From an uncultured Campylobacter sp. (GTDB taxonomy: Bacteria; Campylobacterota; Campylobacteria; Campylobacterales; Campylobacteraceae), in contig NZ_CALIMS010000059.1 in the NCBI RefSeq assembly GCF_938045345.1, forward strand, positions 1 through 62,306: a stretch of 62,306 bases of DNA, read 5' to 3'. Each line of letters begins with the position of its first letter. The stretch's first letter is position 1. Of this stretch, positions 24,773 through 33,404 are shown one piece after another. A program made the position numbers and the translations under genes. The notes under the pieces are model-generated. The model saw only the letters and a list, made by a program, of their open reading frames with translations. It did no database searches and was not told where the DNA came from.

Positions 24773-25438
24773 ATTTAGATTCGCCGTCTAATTTAGCAGG
24801 GCAATTATCAAGCCCTGCAACTTCGCAGCTACGAGCCTGCCGTATCTTTGCCGAACGGCGGCTGTAAATGTCAAAAGTGGCGGCGAGCGCTTTTATAGGT
24901 AGCTAAATTTATCGATCTAGCGGTAAAGTTTTGCTTCCGCACAACAAATTTAGCCGCGGAGTAAATTTAGCCGAACCGAAACACAGCCTAGCGCAGATCG
25001 TCTCGGCAAAATTTAAGTCGCGCGCGGCGGCATAAATTTCAAGCGATAGTAGAATTCTAATACAACCCGCTCGTGCAGTAAAAATTTATACCGCACAAGC
25101 AGCAATAAATCGCAAGCGGCCGCGCATGAAACGAATCTGAAATTTATAAAAATTTTATAGACGACTTGCAAAATTTTATGCGGATACTAACCGCACACCC
25201 ATCCTGTCTTTTGATTAGAGCTCAAAGCAGCTTGTAGGCTCCGCGCAGGTAAATTTGCTCTACCGATTTAAGAGCCAAACGCATAAGCCGCGCAACGCAT
25301 CCATTTCCACACTCAGCTACACAACGCATCCGCGCCGCTGCCACCAAAGCCTACGATCCCGCGCGCTTTGTCCTATCTGTGCGCCGCCACGGCCGTATGC
25401 AGCCGCCTCTGCCATACTTCACCGCGCTGCCGCCCACT
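24773..25438. other. Gene-free region after the ABC operon
   Basis: About 670 bp. A 7-bp hairpin (GCAGGGC/GCCCTGC) at 24796-24818, about 20 bp past the binding-protein stop, may end the operon transcript. The 89-codon plus-strand frame at 25255-25524 runs antisense into the DUF3137 gene, lacks a ribosome binding site and is Arg/His/Ala-rich, so it is not called. Confidence 0.6.
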
Positions 25439-26746
25439 TCATTCGCTCCAAATTTTACGGTTCAAATTTAGCTCGCTCACGATACCCGCAAGCGCACCGA
25501 TCTCATCTACGTAAAGCGCCATAGTAGCGTCCTGCTTTAGCGAGCAGTCGATTCTAGGCTCGAAATTATCGCGCCAGGTCTCGATCGCCACGTAAATTTT
25601 ATCCTCCCTTAGCACCGCGTTTATCTGCGAGCCCAGCCTTAGATAAACCTCCGTCAGTCGCTGCATTAAAAGCGGCGTAAGAGCGTATCTGGCGCCTACC
25701 TGATCGGTCGTATAGACGTCAAAAAATTCCTCAAATTTCACGTCGTCCATATTCGCTCGCTGCCCGTATTTGCGCAGATTTCGCGAGTTTTTATGACATA
25801 CGCGCACCTCGCAGTTAAGCCTTTTGTGAAAGTCTGCGACGAAAAGCACTCCTTGAAATTTTACGTCGGTGCGAGTGCCGTTTTTGGTGCGCACCTTTTC
25901 GGCGGCGTAAAAGTCGCTAAACCTCACTGGCACGCCCTGCACCTCCCCGCTCATCATATCCTCGCTCGATTGTTCGTTTATGTAGCAGTCGTAAATTTCA
26001 AAAAACTCATCTGCTGTAAGCCCGCCGCTTTCATCGTAGCTAAGCCCGAAGCTTTTTGCGATGCTCGCGACGATCCTGCTTTTGAAATTTGATCTAAAAT
26101 TCCGTTTTTTGCTCGCCGTTAAAAGAGCGCCTACGACGCCATAAACGGAGATGCCGAAAAATACGCCGGGCGCCACTTCGTCCCAAAAGCGCGCCACTAG
26201 TGCGCCCACGCTGGTCCCTACGACAGCGGCGATGAGACCGGCCTTTTTCACCGCTTTTTGCAGCGCCGCACGCTCATCCTCTAGGCTCTGTAGATCGGCT
26301 AAAAAGTTAAATTTTGATCCGCCCGCGCCGTCTTTTTCGCTCCCGCCCTCACCCACTTCAGCTTTTAATACCCGCCCCTCTTTCGCATCGACACTTAAAA
26401 TTTGCCCATTTTGCGCCGTGCTCTGCCCTAGCGTGCCCCTATTTTGCGCCGTATCGGAGCCGCTAAATTTATCGAAATTTGCGTGCTGCGTGCCGCCGTT
26501 TTTGCCAAAGCTTAGGCTGTAAAATAGGCGGTAGAGCAGCCCGTTTAAGAGGGGAAAGATGATGAAAAGCGCGACTATGAGCCAGTTTGTATCAAACGAG
26601 ACGAGCTCTGCTCTGGTATTCAAAAACACGTAAAGCCCGAGCAGCAGCAGGGTTATCAAAAATGAGGCGAGCTTGCTAATGCGCGCGAGCTTTTCGCGCC
26701 GTTTTTCAAGCAGGTAAAGCTCCTCTAAATCGCCGTTTCTATCCAT
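25439..26746 (-). CDS. DUF3137 membrane protein
   Basis: A 435-residue protein with two N-terminal transmembrane helices (about 27-45 and 58-75 of this start), a Gly/Ala/Asp-rich linker (about 88-140), a second hydrophobic pair (about 160-210), and a C-terminal DUF3137 domain (GEVQGVPVRFSDFYAAEKVR, VKFQGVLFVADFHKR). DUF3137 proteins often sit beside LemA; here a LemA gene is 21 kb away. Function is unknown. The start at 26746 (MDRNGDLEELY) follows AGGCGG at good spacing; an in-frame ATG seven codons upstream has no such site. Confidence 0.8.
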   Translation of the reverse strand: MDRNGDLEELYLLEKRREKLARISKLASFLITLLLLGLYVFLNTRAELVSFDTNWLIVALFIIFPLLNGLLYRLFYSLSFGKNGGTQHANFDKFSGSDTAQNRGTLGQSTAQNGQILSVDAKEGRVLKAEVGEGGSEKDGAGGSKFNFLADLQSLEDERAALQKAVKKAGLIAAVVGTSVGALVARFWDEVAPGVFFGISVYGVVGALLTASKKRNFRSNFKSRIVASIAKSFGLSYDESGGLTADEFFEIYDCYINEQSSEDMMSGEVQGVPVRFSDFYAAEKVRTKNGTRTDVKFQGVLFVADFHKRLNCEVRVCHKNSRNLRKYGQRANMDDVKFEEFFDVYTTDQVGARYALTPLLMQRLTEVYLRLGSQINAVLREDKIYVAIETWRDNFEPRIDCSLKQDATMALYVDEIGALAGIVSELNLNRKIWSE

Positions 26747-26932
26747 AATCCGCCTTTTGTAGCGCATTTAAGCGCTAGTTTTTGCCGCGCGTAAATTTAA
26801 ACGTTCGCACGCCGCCGCCTGATCGCCGCTAAATTTAGCGCCCTGCTGTGATAAATTTTAAAATTTACTGCGCCTGCCTTAGATTTAGCCGTTATAAATT
26901 TTAAATTTCGTCCTTGCCGCGCCGCAGCTTGC

Positions 26933-28126
26933 TTAATGCGGGCAAATCTTTAGCGCCTCTTTCAGCCGCCCTAGCCCGTCTTTTAGCAGCGCCCTAGAAG
27001 TCGCGATATTTAGGCGCAAAAATTTCTCGCCGCCCTTGCCGTATTGCGCACCGCAGGAGAGATACAGCCCCGTTTTTTCGCGGATGAAGCGCGCAAGCTC
27101 CGCGCTATCCTGCGTGTAAGCGCCCGCGTCAAGCCACATCAGATAAGTCGCGTCTTGCGGCACGACATGCACCTGCGGAAGCTCACGCGCGATAAATTCC
27201 GTCGCGAATTTGCGATTTTCGCTGAGGTATTCGCGCAGCGCGTCCAGCCACAGCGCACCCTTCGTAAATGCGGCGATCGCTCCTTGGACGCCGAAAAAAT
27301 TCGGCTCGGCGATGTCGTCGGAATTTAGCGCCTTTGAAATTTTATGACGCAAGCGCTTATCCGCGACAAAGACCGCCGCGCTTTGCAGCCCCGCGATGTT
27401 AAACGCCTTGGTTGGCGCGATTATGCTGGCCGAGATCCTCTCGCAGCTCTTGCTTGCCGCAGCAAAGGGCGTGTAGCGCACGCCCGGCTCGGTCAGATCG
27501 CAATGCACCTCATCGCTAAGCACCGTCACGCCGTGCTTCTCGCACAGCTCACCGATGCGGGCAAGATCTTCTCTGCTAAAGGTGCGGCCGACCGGATTGT
27601 GCGGGTTGCAAAGGATAAAAAGCGTCGTCTGCGGATCGGCTAGCTTAGCCTCCAAATCCGTCCAATCGATGCTATAATCGCCGTTAGCATAGGCAAGCTC
27701 GTTTTCTATCGGCACGCGGGCGGCGTTTTTGATGCAGTAGTAGAAGCAGTTATAAACCGGGCTCATCAGCAGCACGTTTTCGGCGGGCGAGGTGAGCTTG
27801 CGGATGATCGAATCGATCGCAGGCAGCGTGCCGCCAGCATAGATCAGCCACTCCTTTTGGATTTCATAGTCGTGGCGCGCGAGCCACCAGCCTTGATACG
27901 CGCTGCGCCACTCATCATCGATAATCGAATAGCCCAAAACCCGCTCGTTCAGCCGCTTTTGCAGAGCCTCGATGATCTCGGGCGCGACGGCAAAGTCCAT
28001 ATCCGCGACCCACATCGGAAGCTCATTCTCTCCAACATCCCATTTAAGCGACTTCGTACCGCGGCGGTTTGGCAGAGTGTCGAAGTCGTATTTCTCCTTG
28101 CCACTTATAAAATCAAAAAGTCCCAT
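26933..28126 (-). CDS. patB: PatB/MalY-type PLP C-S lyase/aminotransferase
   Basis: A 397-residue fold-type I PLP enzyme of the MalY/PatB group, which cleaves cystathionine or other cysteine conjugates (beta-C-S lyase). The N-terminus KWDVGENELPMWVADMDFA is characteristic. The PLP aspartate and context are in VLSDEVHCDL (about 202-211), and the Schiff-base lysine is Lys240 in IIAPTKAFNIAG. NPHNPVGR is intact. It starts one base after the DUF3737 stop codon with AAGGG upstream, so the two genes form an operon. Confidence 0.93.
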   Translation of the reverse strand: MGLFDFISGKEKYDFDTLPNRRGTKSLKWDVGENELPMWVADMDFAVAPEIIEALQKRLNERVLGYSIIDDEWRSAYQGWWLARHDYEIQKEWLIYAGGTLPAIDSIIRKLTSPAENVLLMSPVYNCFYYCIKNAARVPIENELAYANGDYSIDWTDLEAKLADPQTTLFILCNPHNPVGRTFSREDLARIGELCEKHGVTVLSDEVHCDLTEPGVRYTPFAAASKSCERISASIIAPTKAFNIAGLQSAAVFVADKRLRHKISKALNSDDIAEPNFFGVQGAIAAFTKGALWLDALREYLSENRKFATEFIARELPQVHVVPQDATYLMWLDAGAYTQDSAELARFIREKTGLYLSCGAQYGKGGEKFLRLNIATSRALLKDGLGRLKEALKICPH

Positions 28127-28127
28127 C

Positions 28128-28970
28128 TTACGCCCTTAACTCAGTGATGATCTCTATTTTAGACGCGTCGGTCGAGCCGTCTAGGATCAGCTCGCCGATG
28201 CTTTCTGCGCGGATCAACCCACTGCTTGGATTTTTGACGCTATCGATCGCGCCTTTTACCTCGGCATGCACATCGCTGTATTCAAACGCTAGCGTCGTAT
28301 TTATAAGCTCGCAGTCTTGCAAGCGTAAATTTTGTATATAGCAAAAGCCCTGCAGGCTCTCGATCTTACAGTTTCGTAGCGTTACGTTTTTAGAATTCCA
28401 CCCGAAGTACTCGCCCGCGATGAAGCAGTCCTCGATGAGGATATTTTCGCAGTTCCAAAACGCGTCCTTGGAGAGGAGTTTGGAATTTTTGATCGTTACG
28501 TTTCTGCAGCCGTCGAAGCAGTAATCCCCAAAAAGCGATAGATTTTCGATGCTTAAGCTTTCGCAATCAAGCCCAAAATACGCGCCCTTTGCGGTGACGT
28601 TTTTTAGCGTAACGTCGCTGCAGTGCCACAAAGTCTCCTGCGCGTCGTGGAATTCCACATTTTGCAACGCGGCGTCTTTTACGCGGCGAAGCCCCTTGGG
28701 CGCGCCGTAGAGGCAGTCTTTTAGCACCACGCCACGGCTATACCAGATCCCTGCGCGCGCGATCTCGTCGAAGAAGCAGTCCTGCGCGCGGATATTTTCG
28801 GCATACCAAAACGGATATTTCCACTCAAATTTACAGTTTTGCGCGACGATATTTGCGCTGTGTTTTAGCGGCGACTCGCCCTCGCCGAAGACGGAATTTT
28901 CGATCCGCAGATCCTTTGCGCAAAACAGCGCGCGCTCGCCGCTAAAGTGCTTTTGTCTTAATATTTGCAT
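28128..28970 (-). CDS. DUF3737 beta-helix protein
   Basis: A 280-residue protein made of repeating units rich in Cys, Asn and aromatic residues (NVTIKNSKLLSKDAFWNCEN, NVTLRNCKIESLQGFCYIQN). This is the pattern of DUF3737, a right-handed parallel beta-helix of unknown function. There is no signal peptide, so it is cytoplasmic. The start at 28970 (MQILRQKHFSGERALF) follows AAGGAAAGCC; an in-frame ATG 13 codons upstream has no ribosome binding site. It is immediately upstream of the PatB gene, and such pairing hints at a small-molecule or sulfur-related role (weak inference). Confidence 0.85.
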   Translation of the reverse strand: MQILRQKHFSGERALFCAKDLRIENSVFGEGESPLKHSANIVAQNCKFEWKYPFWYAENIRAQDCFFDEIARAGIWYSRGVVLKDCLYGAPKGLRRVKDAALQNVEFHDAQETLWHCSDVTLKNVTAKGAYFGLDCESLSIENLSLFGDYCFDGCRNVTIKNSKLLSKDAFWNCENILIEDCFIAGEYFGWNSKNVTLRNCKIESLQGFCYIQNLRLQDCELINTTLAFEYSDVHAEVKGAIDSVKNPSSGLIRAESIGELILDGSTDASKIEIITELRA

Positions 28971-29391
28971 GGCTTTCCTTAGATTTAAAATTTGCTTCAG
29001 ATTATACAAGGAATTTCAAAATTCCGCGTAGCTTAGGCGTATGAAACGCAAGCGAATTTTAAAAATTTTAAAATTTTAGAGGCGGCGAGGGGCTAAATTT
29101 GATGTGCCTCAGTAATGGTTACGAAACATATGCGGCGAATGCGCGGCAAATCGCAGGGCTTTTTATAATGGCGTGCTTGCAAACGCCCATGAAGCGCGCC
29201 CAGGTCGTTATGGCGAGCCACACAGGCGCCCGTATCCACTCGCGACGTGCGTCGCTCGAAAGATACATAAAATTTATCGCAAGCGGCGCCTTATAAAATT
29301 TGTAAAATTTTCTACAATCAATGTGCAAGTTCCTCTAAAGCGTCGTGCCTGAAAAGCGCAAAATTTTACCCCGCGCATAAACGGGGTGCGT
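28971..29391. other. Gene-free spacer with small hairpin
   Basis: About 420 bp. Frames at 29099-29328 on both strands lack ribosome binding sites. A hairpin (ACCCCG/CGGGGT) at 29368-29387 lies just after the stop of the minus-strand gene that ends at 29392 and may be its terminator. Confidence 0.5.
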
Positions 29392-29871
29392 CTAATGCTC
29401 GTGGTGATGCGAGTGCGCGTCTTCGCCGCGGTCTCGATCCGTAGCACGCTTTCGTAGATCAAAATACACAAAAAGCCCGCTAGGCTCGCCATCCTCGTAA
29501 ATTTCAAGCTTGTAGCGCATTACGGCGTGCGTGCACACTGCAACGTCAAGCGTCGCTTCATAGCCGTCTGCACTGCGCTTTAGCGGGAATTCCGCATTGC
29601 CCATATTCATACTCACGCCCGAAATTTTAACGCTCGGATTTTTCAGCTCACGCGAAATTCCGCTTATTTTTAGCTCGTTTGCTCCCGCTTCGATCGGATG
29701 GCGCGCCACGCTAAAGAGCGCCTTCTGCCCGCCCGCGTTAGTCTCGCAGTCCTGTGCGGCTAGATTGCAACCCAGACGCGTCCTTATATCCTTAAATAAT
29801 GCATCGCTCTCATCCGCGCCAAATCCTAAAGTAGCAGCGAAAATCAAGCTAAAACGTAGAGCCTTTATCAT
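29392..29871 (-). CDS. Secreted FixH/YtkA-like protein with His-rich tail
   Basis: A 159-residue exported protein with a short signal peptide (about 1-18, ending GFGA). The middle (about 65-125, ISGISRELKNPSVKISGVSM then NMGNAEFPLKRSADGYEATL) resembles the immunoglobulin-like YtkA/FixH fold, which has a Met-rich metal-site-like motif. The protein ends in DAHSHHHEH, a likely metal-binding tail. Three cysteines occur near residues 35-43 and 111. A periplasmic metal-handling role, perhaps copper or zinc, is plausible but not shown. AAAGGATCATA precedes the ATG. It is alone. Confidence 0.7.
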   Translation of the reverse strand: MIKALRFSLIFAATLGFGADESDALFKDIRTRLGCNLAAQDCETNAGGQKALFSVARHPIEAGANELKISGISRELKNPSVKISGVSMNMGNAEFPLKRSADGYEATLDVAVCTHAVMRYKLEIYEDGEPSGLFVYFDLRKRATDRDRGEDAHSHHHEH

Positions 29872-29987
29872 TATGATCCTTTGTAAATGAAATTTGTGCG
29901 CAATTTTAGCAGAAAATTCCGCGCCTATTAAAAATATTTATTAAAATTTTAGCTAAAATAACGATATCTTCTACGAAAGGATGAAAA

Positions 29988-30350
29988 ATGGCTGAGTTTT
30001 TAATCAAAGACGCCAAGGACGGCTGCAAATTCGATCTACTCTATGACGGACACGTGCTATGTACTTCGGAGGTTTACACGAGCAAGGCCGCTTGCAAAAA
30101 CGGTATCGAAAGCGTCGCAAAAAACGCCGCTCTAAATAAGATCGAGGATCAAATCGCGGGCAGAGAAAAGCTAAACAATCCGAAATTTGAGCTTTACACC
30201 GATAAAGCAGACAAGATTCGCTTCCGTCTAACGGCCAGCAACGGACAGATCATCGCCGTTAGCAAAGATTTTGAAGCCAAAGCGGATGCTCTAAAAGTAA
30301 TAGAGCTTATCGTAAAACAGGCTCCGAAAGCCAAGATCAAGGAGGCGTAA
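29988..30350 (+). CDS. yegP: YegP/DUF1508 family protein
   Basis: A 120-residue protein with two tandem DUF1508 units: about 5-45 (KDGCKFDLLYDGHVLCTSEV) and about 60-110 (KIRFRLTASNGQIIAVSKDF). The first unit lacks some canonical glycine/asparagine turns but keeps the fold pattern. YegP proteins are small cytoplasmic proteins of unknown function found in many bacteria. The stop codon is directly followed by the ATG of the next gene, so the two are co-translated. Confidence 0.85.
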   Translation: MAEFLIKDAKDGCKFDLLYDGHVLCTSEVYTSKAACKNGIESVAKNAALNKIEDQIAGREKLNNPKFELYTDKADKIRFRLTASNGQIIAVSKDFEAKADALKVIELIVKQAPKAKIKEA

Positions 30351-30797
30351 ATGGACATAAACGGACTTGTAAATATGGTCTCGGCGCTCAAAAGCGATGA
30401 TAAAAATTTAAGAGAATTTCAAAGCGGTCCGGTCGCTTTTATCGAAAAATTTCTAGGCGTGGACCTGCCCGACGACCAGATAAATGCGATAATTGCGGGC
30501 ATCAGCTCAAATTTTTTAAGCAAAAACGAAAGCGGCGGATCTAGCTCGCTAGGCTCGATGCTGGGCGGACTTTTGGGCGGCGGCGAGGACGTGCAAGCAA
30601 ACGCCGTCGATAGCAAAGGTGTGGATTTTAGCGCGCTGATCGGCAAAATCGCAAGCGCCAAGCTCGACCTTAACGGCGACGGTAAAATCGATATCAACGA
30701 CGCAAGTAGCTTTTTGGGCGATCTTTTAGGAGGCGGCGCAAACGGCGAAGACAAGGGGTTAAGCTTAGGCAGCCTGCTAAAAACGTTTAAAATTTAA
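30351..30797 (+). CDS. Small Gly-rich protein with an EF-hand/dockerin-like calcium loop
   Basis: A 148-residue protein. Residues 1-55 are helical (GPVAFIEKFLGVDLPDDQIN). A Gly/Ser-rich stretch with LGSMLGGLLGGG follows (about 65-80), then a single calcium loop DLNGDGKIDINDASSF (about 104-119), as in dockerins and EF-hands, and a second LGDLLGGGA segment. No signal peptide is seen. I cannot name the family; similar small proteins of the form helix, LGGLLGG, calcium loop exist in Clostridia (recollection, not checked). It starts one base after the yegP stop, with AAGGAGG inside the yegP end as its ribosome binding site. Confidence 0.75.
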   Translation: MDINGLVNMVSALKSDDKNLREFQSGPVAFIEKFLGVDLPDDQINAIIAGISSNFLSKNESGGSSSLGSMLGGLLGGGEDVQANAVDSKGVDFSALIGKIASAKLDLNGDGKIDINDASSFLGDLLGGGANGEDKGLSLGSLLKTFKI

Positions 30798-31301
30798 ACG
30801 AGGCTAAAATTAAAATGCAGGCCGGATTTTGCGCGACGATGTTTAAATTTGCGCGCGTTATTTTAATCCGTTTTAATCCGTGCCTGCAACGTTTAACGCT
30901 CGCGTGAAGGGTTAAATTTACGCTGCATTGCGCGCAAAAACCTCGCGCTTAATTAAGGCGGATTTAAATTTAAAGCAAAAAAGGCATTGAATTTAAGCCG
31001 CTTCTTTGCAGCATTTTATTTATGCTGCCGCGACATAGCGCCCTGCTCCGCTCTTTTGAGCGTCTATATTGAGCCAAAATAACCAAAAACTCTGCTTTAA
31101 ATTTTATCTTTGCCATTTAGCGTCCGCTTCAAATTTAATCACTCTTTGGCTCGATTTCATTTCGCTACTCATTCAAATATCCGCGCAGCGCGTCAAAGCA
31201 TATAGTCAAATTTCATCAAAATTTTAAAAACGGCTATAAATTAAGCGTGAAAGAGTTCGCCTAAAAAGGATATATTTTATTTCTATTTACTATTTAGGTA
31301 G
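30798..31301. other. Gene-free spacer with inverted repeats
   Basis: About 500 bp without a gene. A long-range inverted repeat (TGCAGGCCGGATT at 30816-30828, with a near-perfect complement at 30875-30888) follows the calcium-loop gene. A second hairpin (GCAGCAT/ATGCTGC, 7-base loop) is at 31008-31028. Either could end the yegP transcript. Confidence 0.5.
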
Positions 31302-31307
31302 TATAAT
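31302..31307 (+). promoter_or_regulatory. -10 box of candidate small RNA
   Basis: Consensus TATAAT preceded by T-rich, phased AT tracts, like other promoters in this window. It lies just upstream of a short stretch that ends in a strong terminator. Confidence 0.55.
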
Positions 31308-31313
31308 CGTTCT

Positions 31314-31377
31314 CGTCCGACAAGATAAAACCTCCTTTTTGTATGAAGCCCGAGTTTAAAAGCTCGGGCTTTTTTTA
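31314..31377 (+). ncRNA. Candidate small RNA, about 63 nt
   Basis: The sequence between a consensus TATAAT (31302-31307) and a strong intrinsic terminator is about 63 bases and has no ribosome binding site. It contains a pyrimidine run CCTCCTTTTT at 31331-31340 that could pair with Shine-Dalgarno sequences (GGAGG), predicted to be single-stranded before the terminator stem. This is the usual build of a trans-acting small RNA. No family is recognised. Alternatively, it is the attenuated leader of moaC, whose own -10 box lies further downstream. Confidence 0.5.
31346..31377 (+). terminator. Strong intrinsic terminator
   Basis: AAGCCCGAG pairs with CTCGGGCTT around an 8-base loop, followed by a run of seven T. 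It is the best canonical plus-strand terminator in the window and lies 48 bp before the moaC start. Confidence 0.9.
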
Positions 31378-31392
31378 TGCCCGAAATTCTGC

Positions 31393-31398
31393 TATAAT
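31393..31398 (+). promoter_or_regulatory. -10 box of moaC
   Basis: TATAAT located 27 bp before the moaC ATG and downstream of the terminator, so moaC is transcribed separately, with a leader of about 20 bases. Confidence 0.6.
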
Positions 31399-31424
31399 CC
31401 CGCCAAAAACTGCAAGGAAATTTT

Positions 31425-31895
31425 ATGCTTTCACATATCGACGAAAACAATATGCCGCGCATGGTGGATGTCGGCACTAAGGATGATAGCGAGCGCGTAG
31501 CCACCGCTAGCGGTATCATCCGCATGAGCGCGGAGGCGTTTGCCGCCGTCAAGCAAAACACAGCGAAAAAAGGTCCCGTACTTCAAACCGCCGTCGTTGC
31601 CGCGATAATGGGCGCTAAAAAGACGAGCGAACTCATACCAATGACCCATCCGCTTACGATTACTTCGATTAAAACCGATATTGAGGAGCTTGCGAGCGAG
31701 TGCGCGTTTAAGCTTTTCGTAACGGTAAAAATCACAGGCAAAACCGGCGTCGAGATGGAGGCGCTAACGGGCGTGAGCGTGGGGCTACTGACGATTTATG
31801 ATATGCTAAAAGCGATAGATAAGTCGATGCAGATCACCGACGTCGTACTGCAACGCAAAGAGGGGGGCAAGAGTGGCGTGTATATTAGGAGCTGA
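31425..31895 (+). CDS. moaC: Cyclic pyranopterin monophosphate synthase MoaC
   Basis: A 156-residue MoaC, which with MoaA converts GTP to cyclic pyranopterin monophosphate for molybdenum cofactor. Conserved motifs: MVDVGTKDDSERVATA, AAIMGAKKTSELIPMTHPL and the catalytic-site segment GVEMEALTGVSVGLLTIYDM followed by KAIDK. Length is normal. AAGGAAATTTT precedes the ATG. Its 3' end overlaps the DUF493 gene by 23 bp. The cofactor product would be needed by the two TorA-type reductases in this window. Confidence 0.97.
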   Translation: MLSHIDENNMPRMVDVGTKDDSERVATASGIIRMSAEAFAAVKQNTAKKGPVLQTAVVAAIMGAKKTSELIPMTHPLTITSIKTDIEELASECAFKLFVTVKITGKTGVEMEALTGVSVGLLTIYDMLKAIDKSMQITDVVLQRKEGGKSGVYIRS

Positions 31896-32133
31896 AAAGC
31901 CAAAAATCGACTATCCACTCTTTTGGGAATACAAAGTAGTCCTAGACACGACTACCCAAAAGCGCGAGCAGATCGATGAAATTTTAAAGGGCGAAGATTA
32001 CAAAATAGACTTTTCGCGCTTTTCAAACGGCGGCAAATACATGAGCTTCAACGTAAGCGTTTTCGTTAAAGACGACTTACATCGAAACGAAATTTTCGAG
32101 CGCTTAAAAGCCCACTTTAAATATGTATTGTGA
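31873..32133 (+). CDS. DUF493 (YbeD-like) protein
   Basis: An 86-residue DUF493 protein with the ferredoxin-like pattern FWEYKVVLDTTTQKREQIDE and FSNGGKYMSFNVSVFVKDD, ending HFKYVL. Members such as E. coli YbeD and H. pylori HP0495 are small regulatory-like proteins of uncertain role. The start used is GTG at 31873, preceded by AGAGGGGGG, within the moaC 3' end. It overlaps or abuts the next gene, so moaC, this gene and the coiled-coil gene form an operon. Confidence 0.85.
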   Translation: MACILGAEKPKIDYPLFWEYKVVLDTTTQKREQIDEILKGEDYKIDFSRFSNGGKYMSFNVSVFVKDDLHRNEIFERLKAHFKYVL

Positions 32134-32144
32134 CAGGAGATGAA

Positions 32145-33404
32145 ATGAAAGAAGCAATAATCAAAAAATTCGGCGCCGATCTCGCGCAAATTTCACAAGC
32201 CGAGCTAGCCTCATATGTGCAAGAGCTCGCCTTGCAAGAAGCCACGAAGGCTTTGTGTGAGCTTGACGACGAGAGTAAAAGCGCCAAAAGCACGCAATTA
32301 ACCCTAGACTTCGCAGCCGAGTTAAAAGACGCGGGCGCGCTTAGCGATGAGACGGCAGAAGCCCTACTTAACGGCGTTAAAAAGGCGCTGTGCGACGAGG
32401 ACGAGCAGGCTCTTTACAAGCTTATCTACGACTACGACGATCTGCGCAAAAAGATCGCTTGTAAGCAAAAGGCGATTAAAACCCTTGTTCTGCGCAGCTA
32501 CGACGATCTAGAAACGGCGCTGCAAAACGCAAGCGAAACAGAGCTAAAAGAACGTATAGGCTCGGCGCTACAGCGAGCGATCGCGAGCAAACTGCCGCTT
32601 GCGGACGTGCTGAAAGAAGCGAGCGAACTGGCCTTCATAAGCGTGCTCGAAAGCGGCACCGACATCGAGGACACCGCGCACGAGACGGCGAAAAACATCG
32701 CATTTTCGGCTATCGGCGACGGGGAATTTACGAAATTCCGCACTAAAGAAATTTCAAAAATCATCATAAATCGCGCGATTTTCGTCGCAAACGAGAGCAA
32801 AAATACCGCCTCTGCGCTGATTAGAGGCGCGATTTTAGGCTGCTACGACGGCATAAACAAAGCCGCCGAAAGATACCGCGACGAGCTAAGTTTCTCGCCA
32901 GTAAGCGACGCACAGAGTCTAGAGAACGAAAGACTTCAAATTTCGCAGATGAGCGAGCTATTTAGCGCGGTTTTAAGCGATGCGGTCGCAAGCTCGGAGG
33001 AGCCCGCTAAAAGCGAAATCGCCAAGATCGCCGATGAAGAATTCGGCGGCTACCTGGCTAAATTTAGAAAAATTTCAAGCGATCTTGCCGAGCAGCTAAG
33101 CGCCAAAATCGGCGAAATTGAGCTTGGCGAGCGCGCGAAAAAGGCGAGCGCCAAAGCGCGCGAAATCACTCAAGAACTGAGCCAAAAAAGCGCCAAAATC
33201 ATCGAAAACCTCGATCTGGACGAGAAGCTCGACGCAATCAAAAAAGAGCTTAGCGAATTTGAAAAGAAAATGAGCCAAAAATTTGCCGAGCTAAAAAGCT
33301 CCGACGTCGCTAAAAACGTAAGCGAAAGAGCGCGCGAAATGAGCGCTAAGGCTTACGAGGCCGCAAAAGAAACGATCGCCAAGCTAAAGTCCAAAAAGGA
33401 CTAA
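32145..33404 (+). CDS. Helical, coiled-coil rich protein (DUF6781-like)
   Basis: A 419-residue, almost wholly helical, Ala/Glu/Lys-rich cytoplasmic protein. Residues 1-250 form one conserved-looking helical region (EALLNGVKKALCDEDEQALY, ASALIRGAILGCYDG). About 285-419 is heptad-type coiled coil with repeated (A/E/K) segments such as KASAKAREITQELSQKSAKI and VSERAREMSAKAYEAAKETI. I think it matches a Campylobacter/Helicobacter conserved family (DUF6781), but this is from memory. The start at 32145 is chosen because AGGAG lies five bases before it. It is the last gene of the moaC operon. Confidence 0.75.
   Translation: MKEAIIKKFGADLAQISQAELASYVQELALQEATKALCELDDESKSAKSTQLTLDFAAELKDAGALSDETAEALLNGVKKALCDEDEQALYKLIYDYDDLRKKIACKQKAIKTLVLRSYDDLETALQNASETELKERIGSALQRAIASKLPLADVLKEASELAFISVLESGTDIEDTAHETAKNIAFSAIGDGEFTKFRTKEISKIIINRAIFVANESKNTASALIRGAILGCYDGINKAAERYRDELSFSPVSDAQSLENERLQISQMSELFSAVLSDAVASSEEPAKSEIAKIADEEFGGYLAKFRKISSDLAEQLSAKIGEIELGERAKKASAKAREITQELSQKSAKIIENLDLDEKLDAIKKELSEFEKKMSQKFAELKSSDVAKNVSERAREMSAKAYEAAKETIAKLKSKKD

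Noticed and set aside
25255..25524. 89-codon Arg/Ala-rich plus-strand frame.
   Set aside because: No ribosome binding site, overlaps the 3' end of the DUF3137 gene antisense, and has shadow-like composition.
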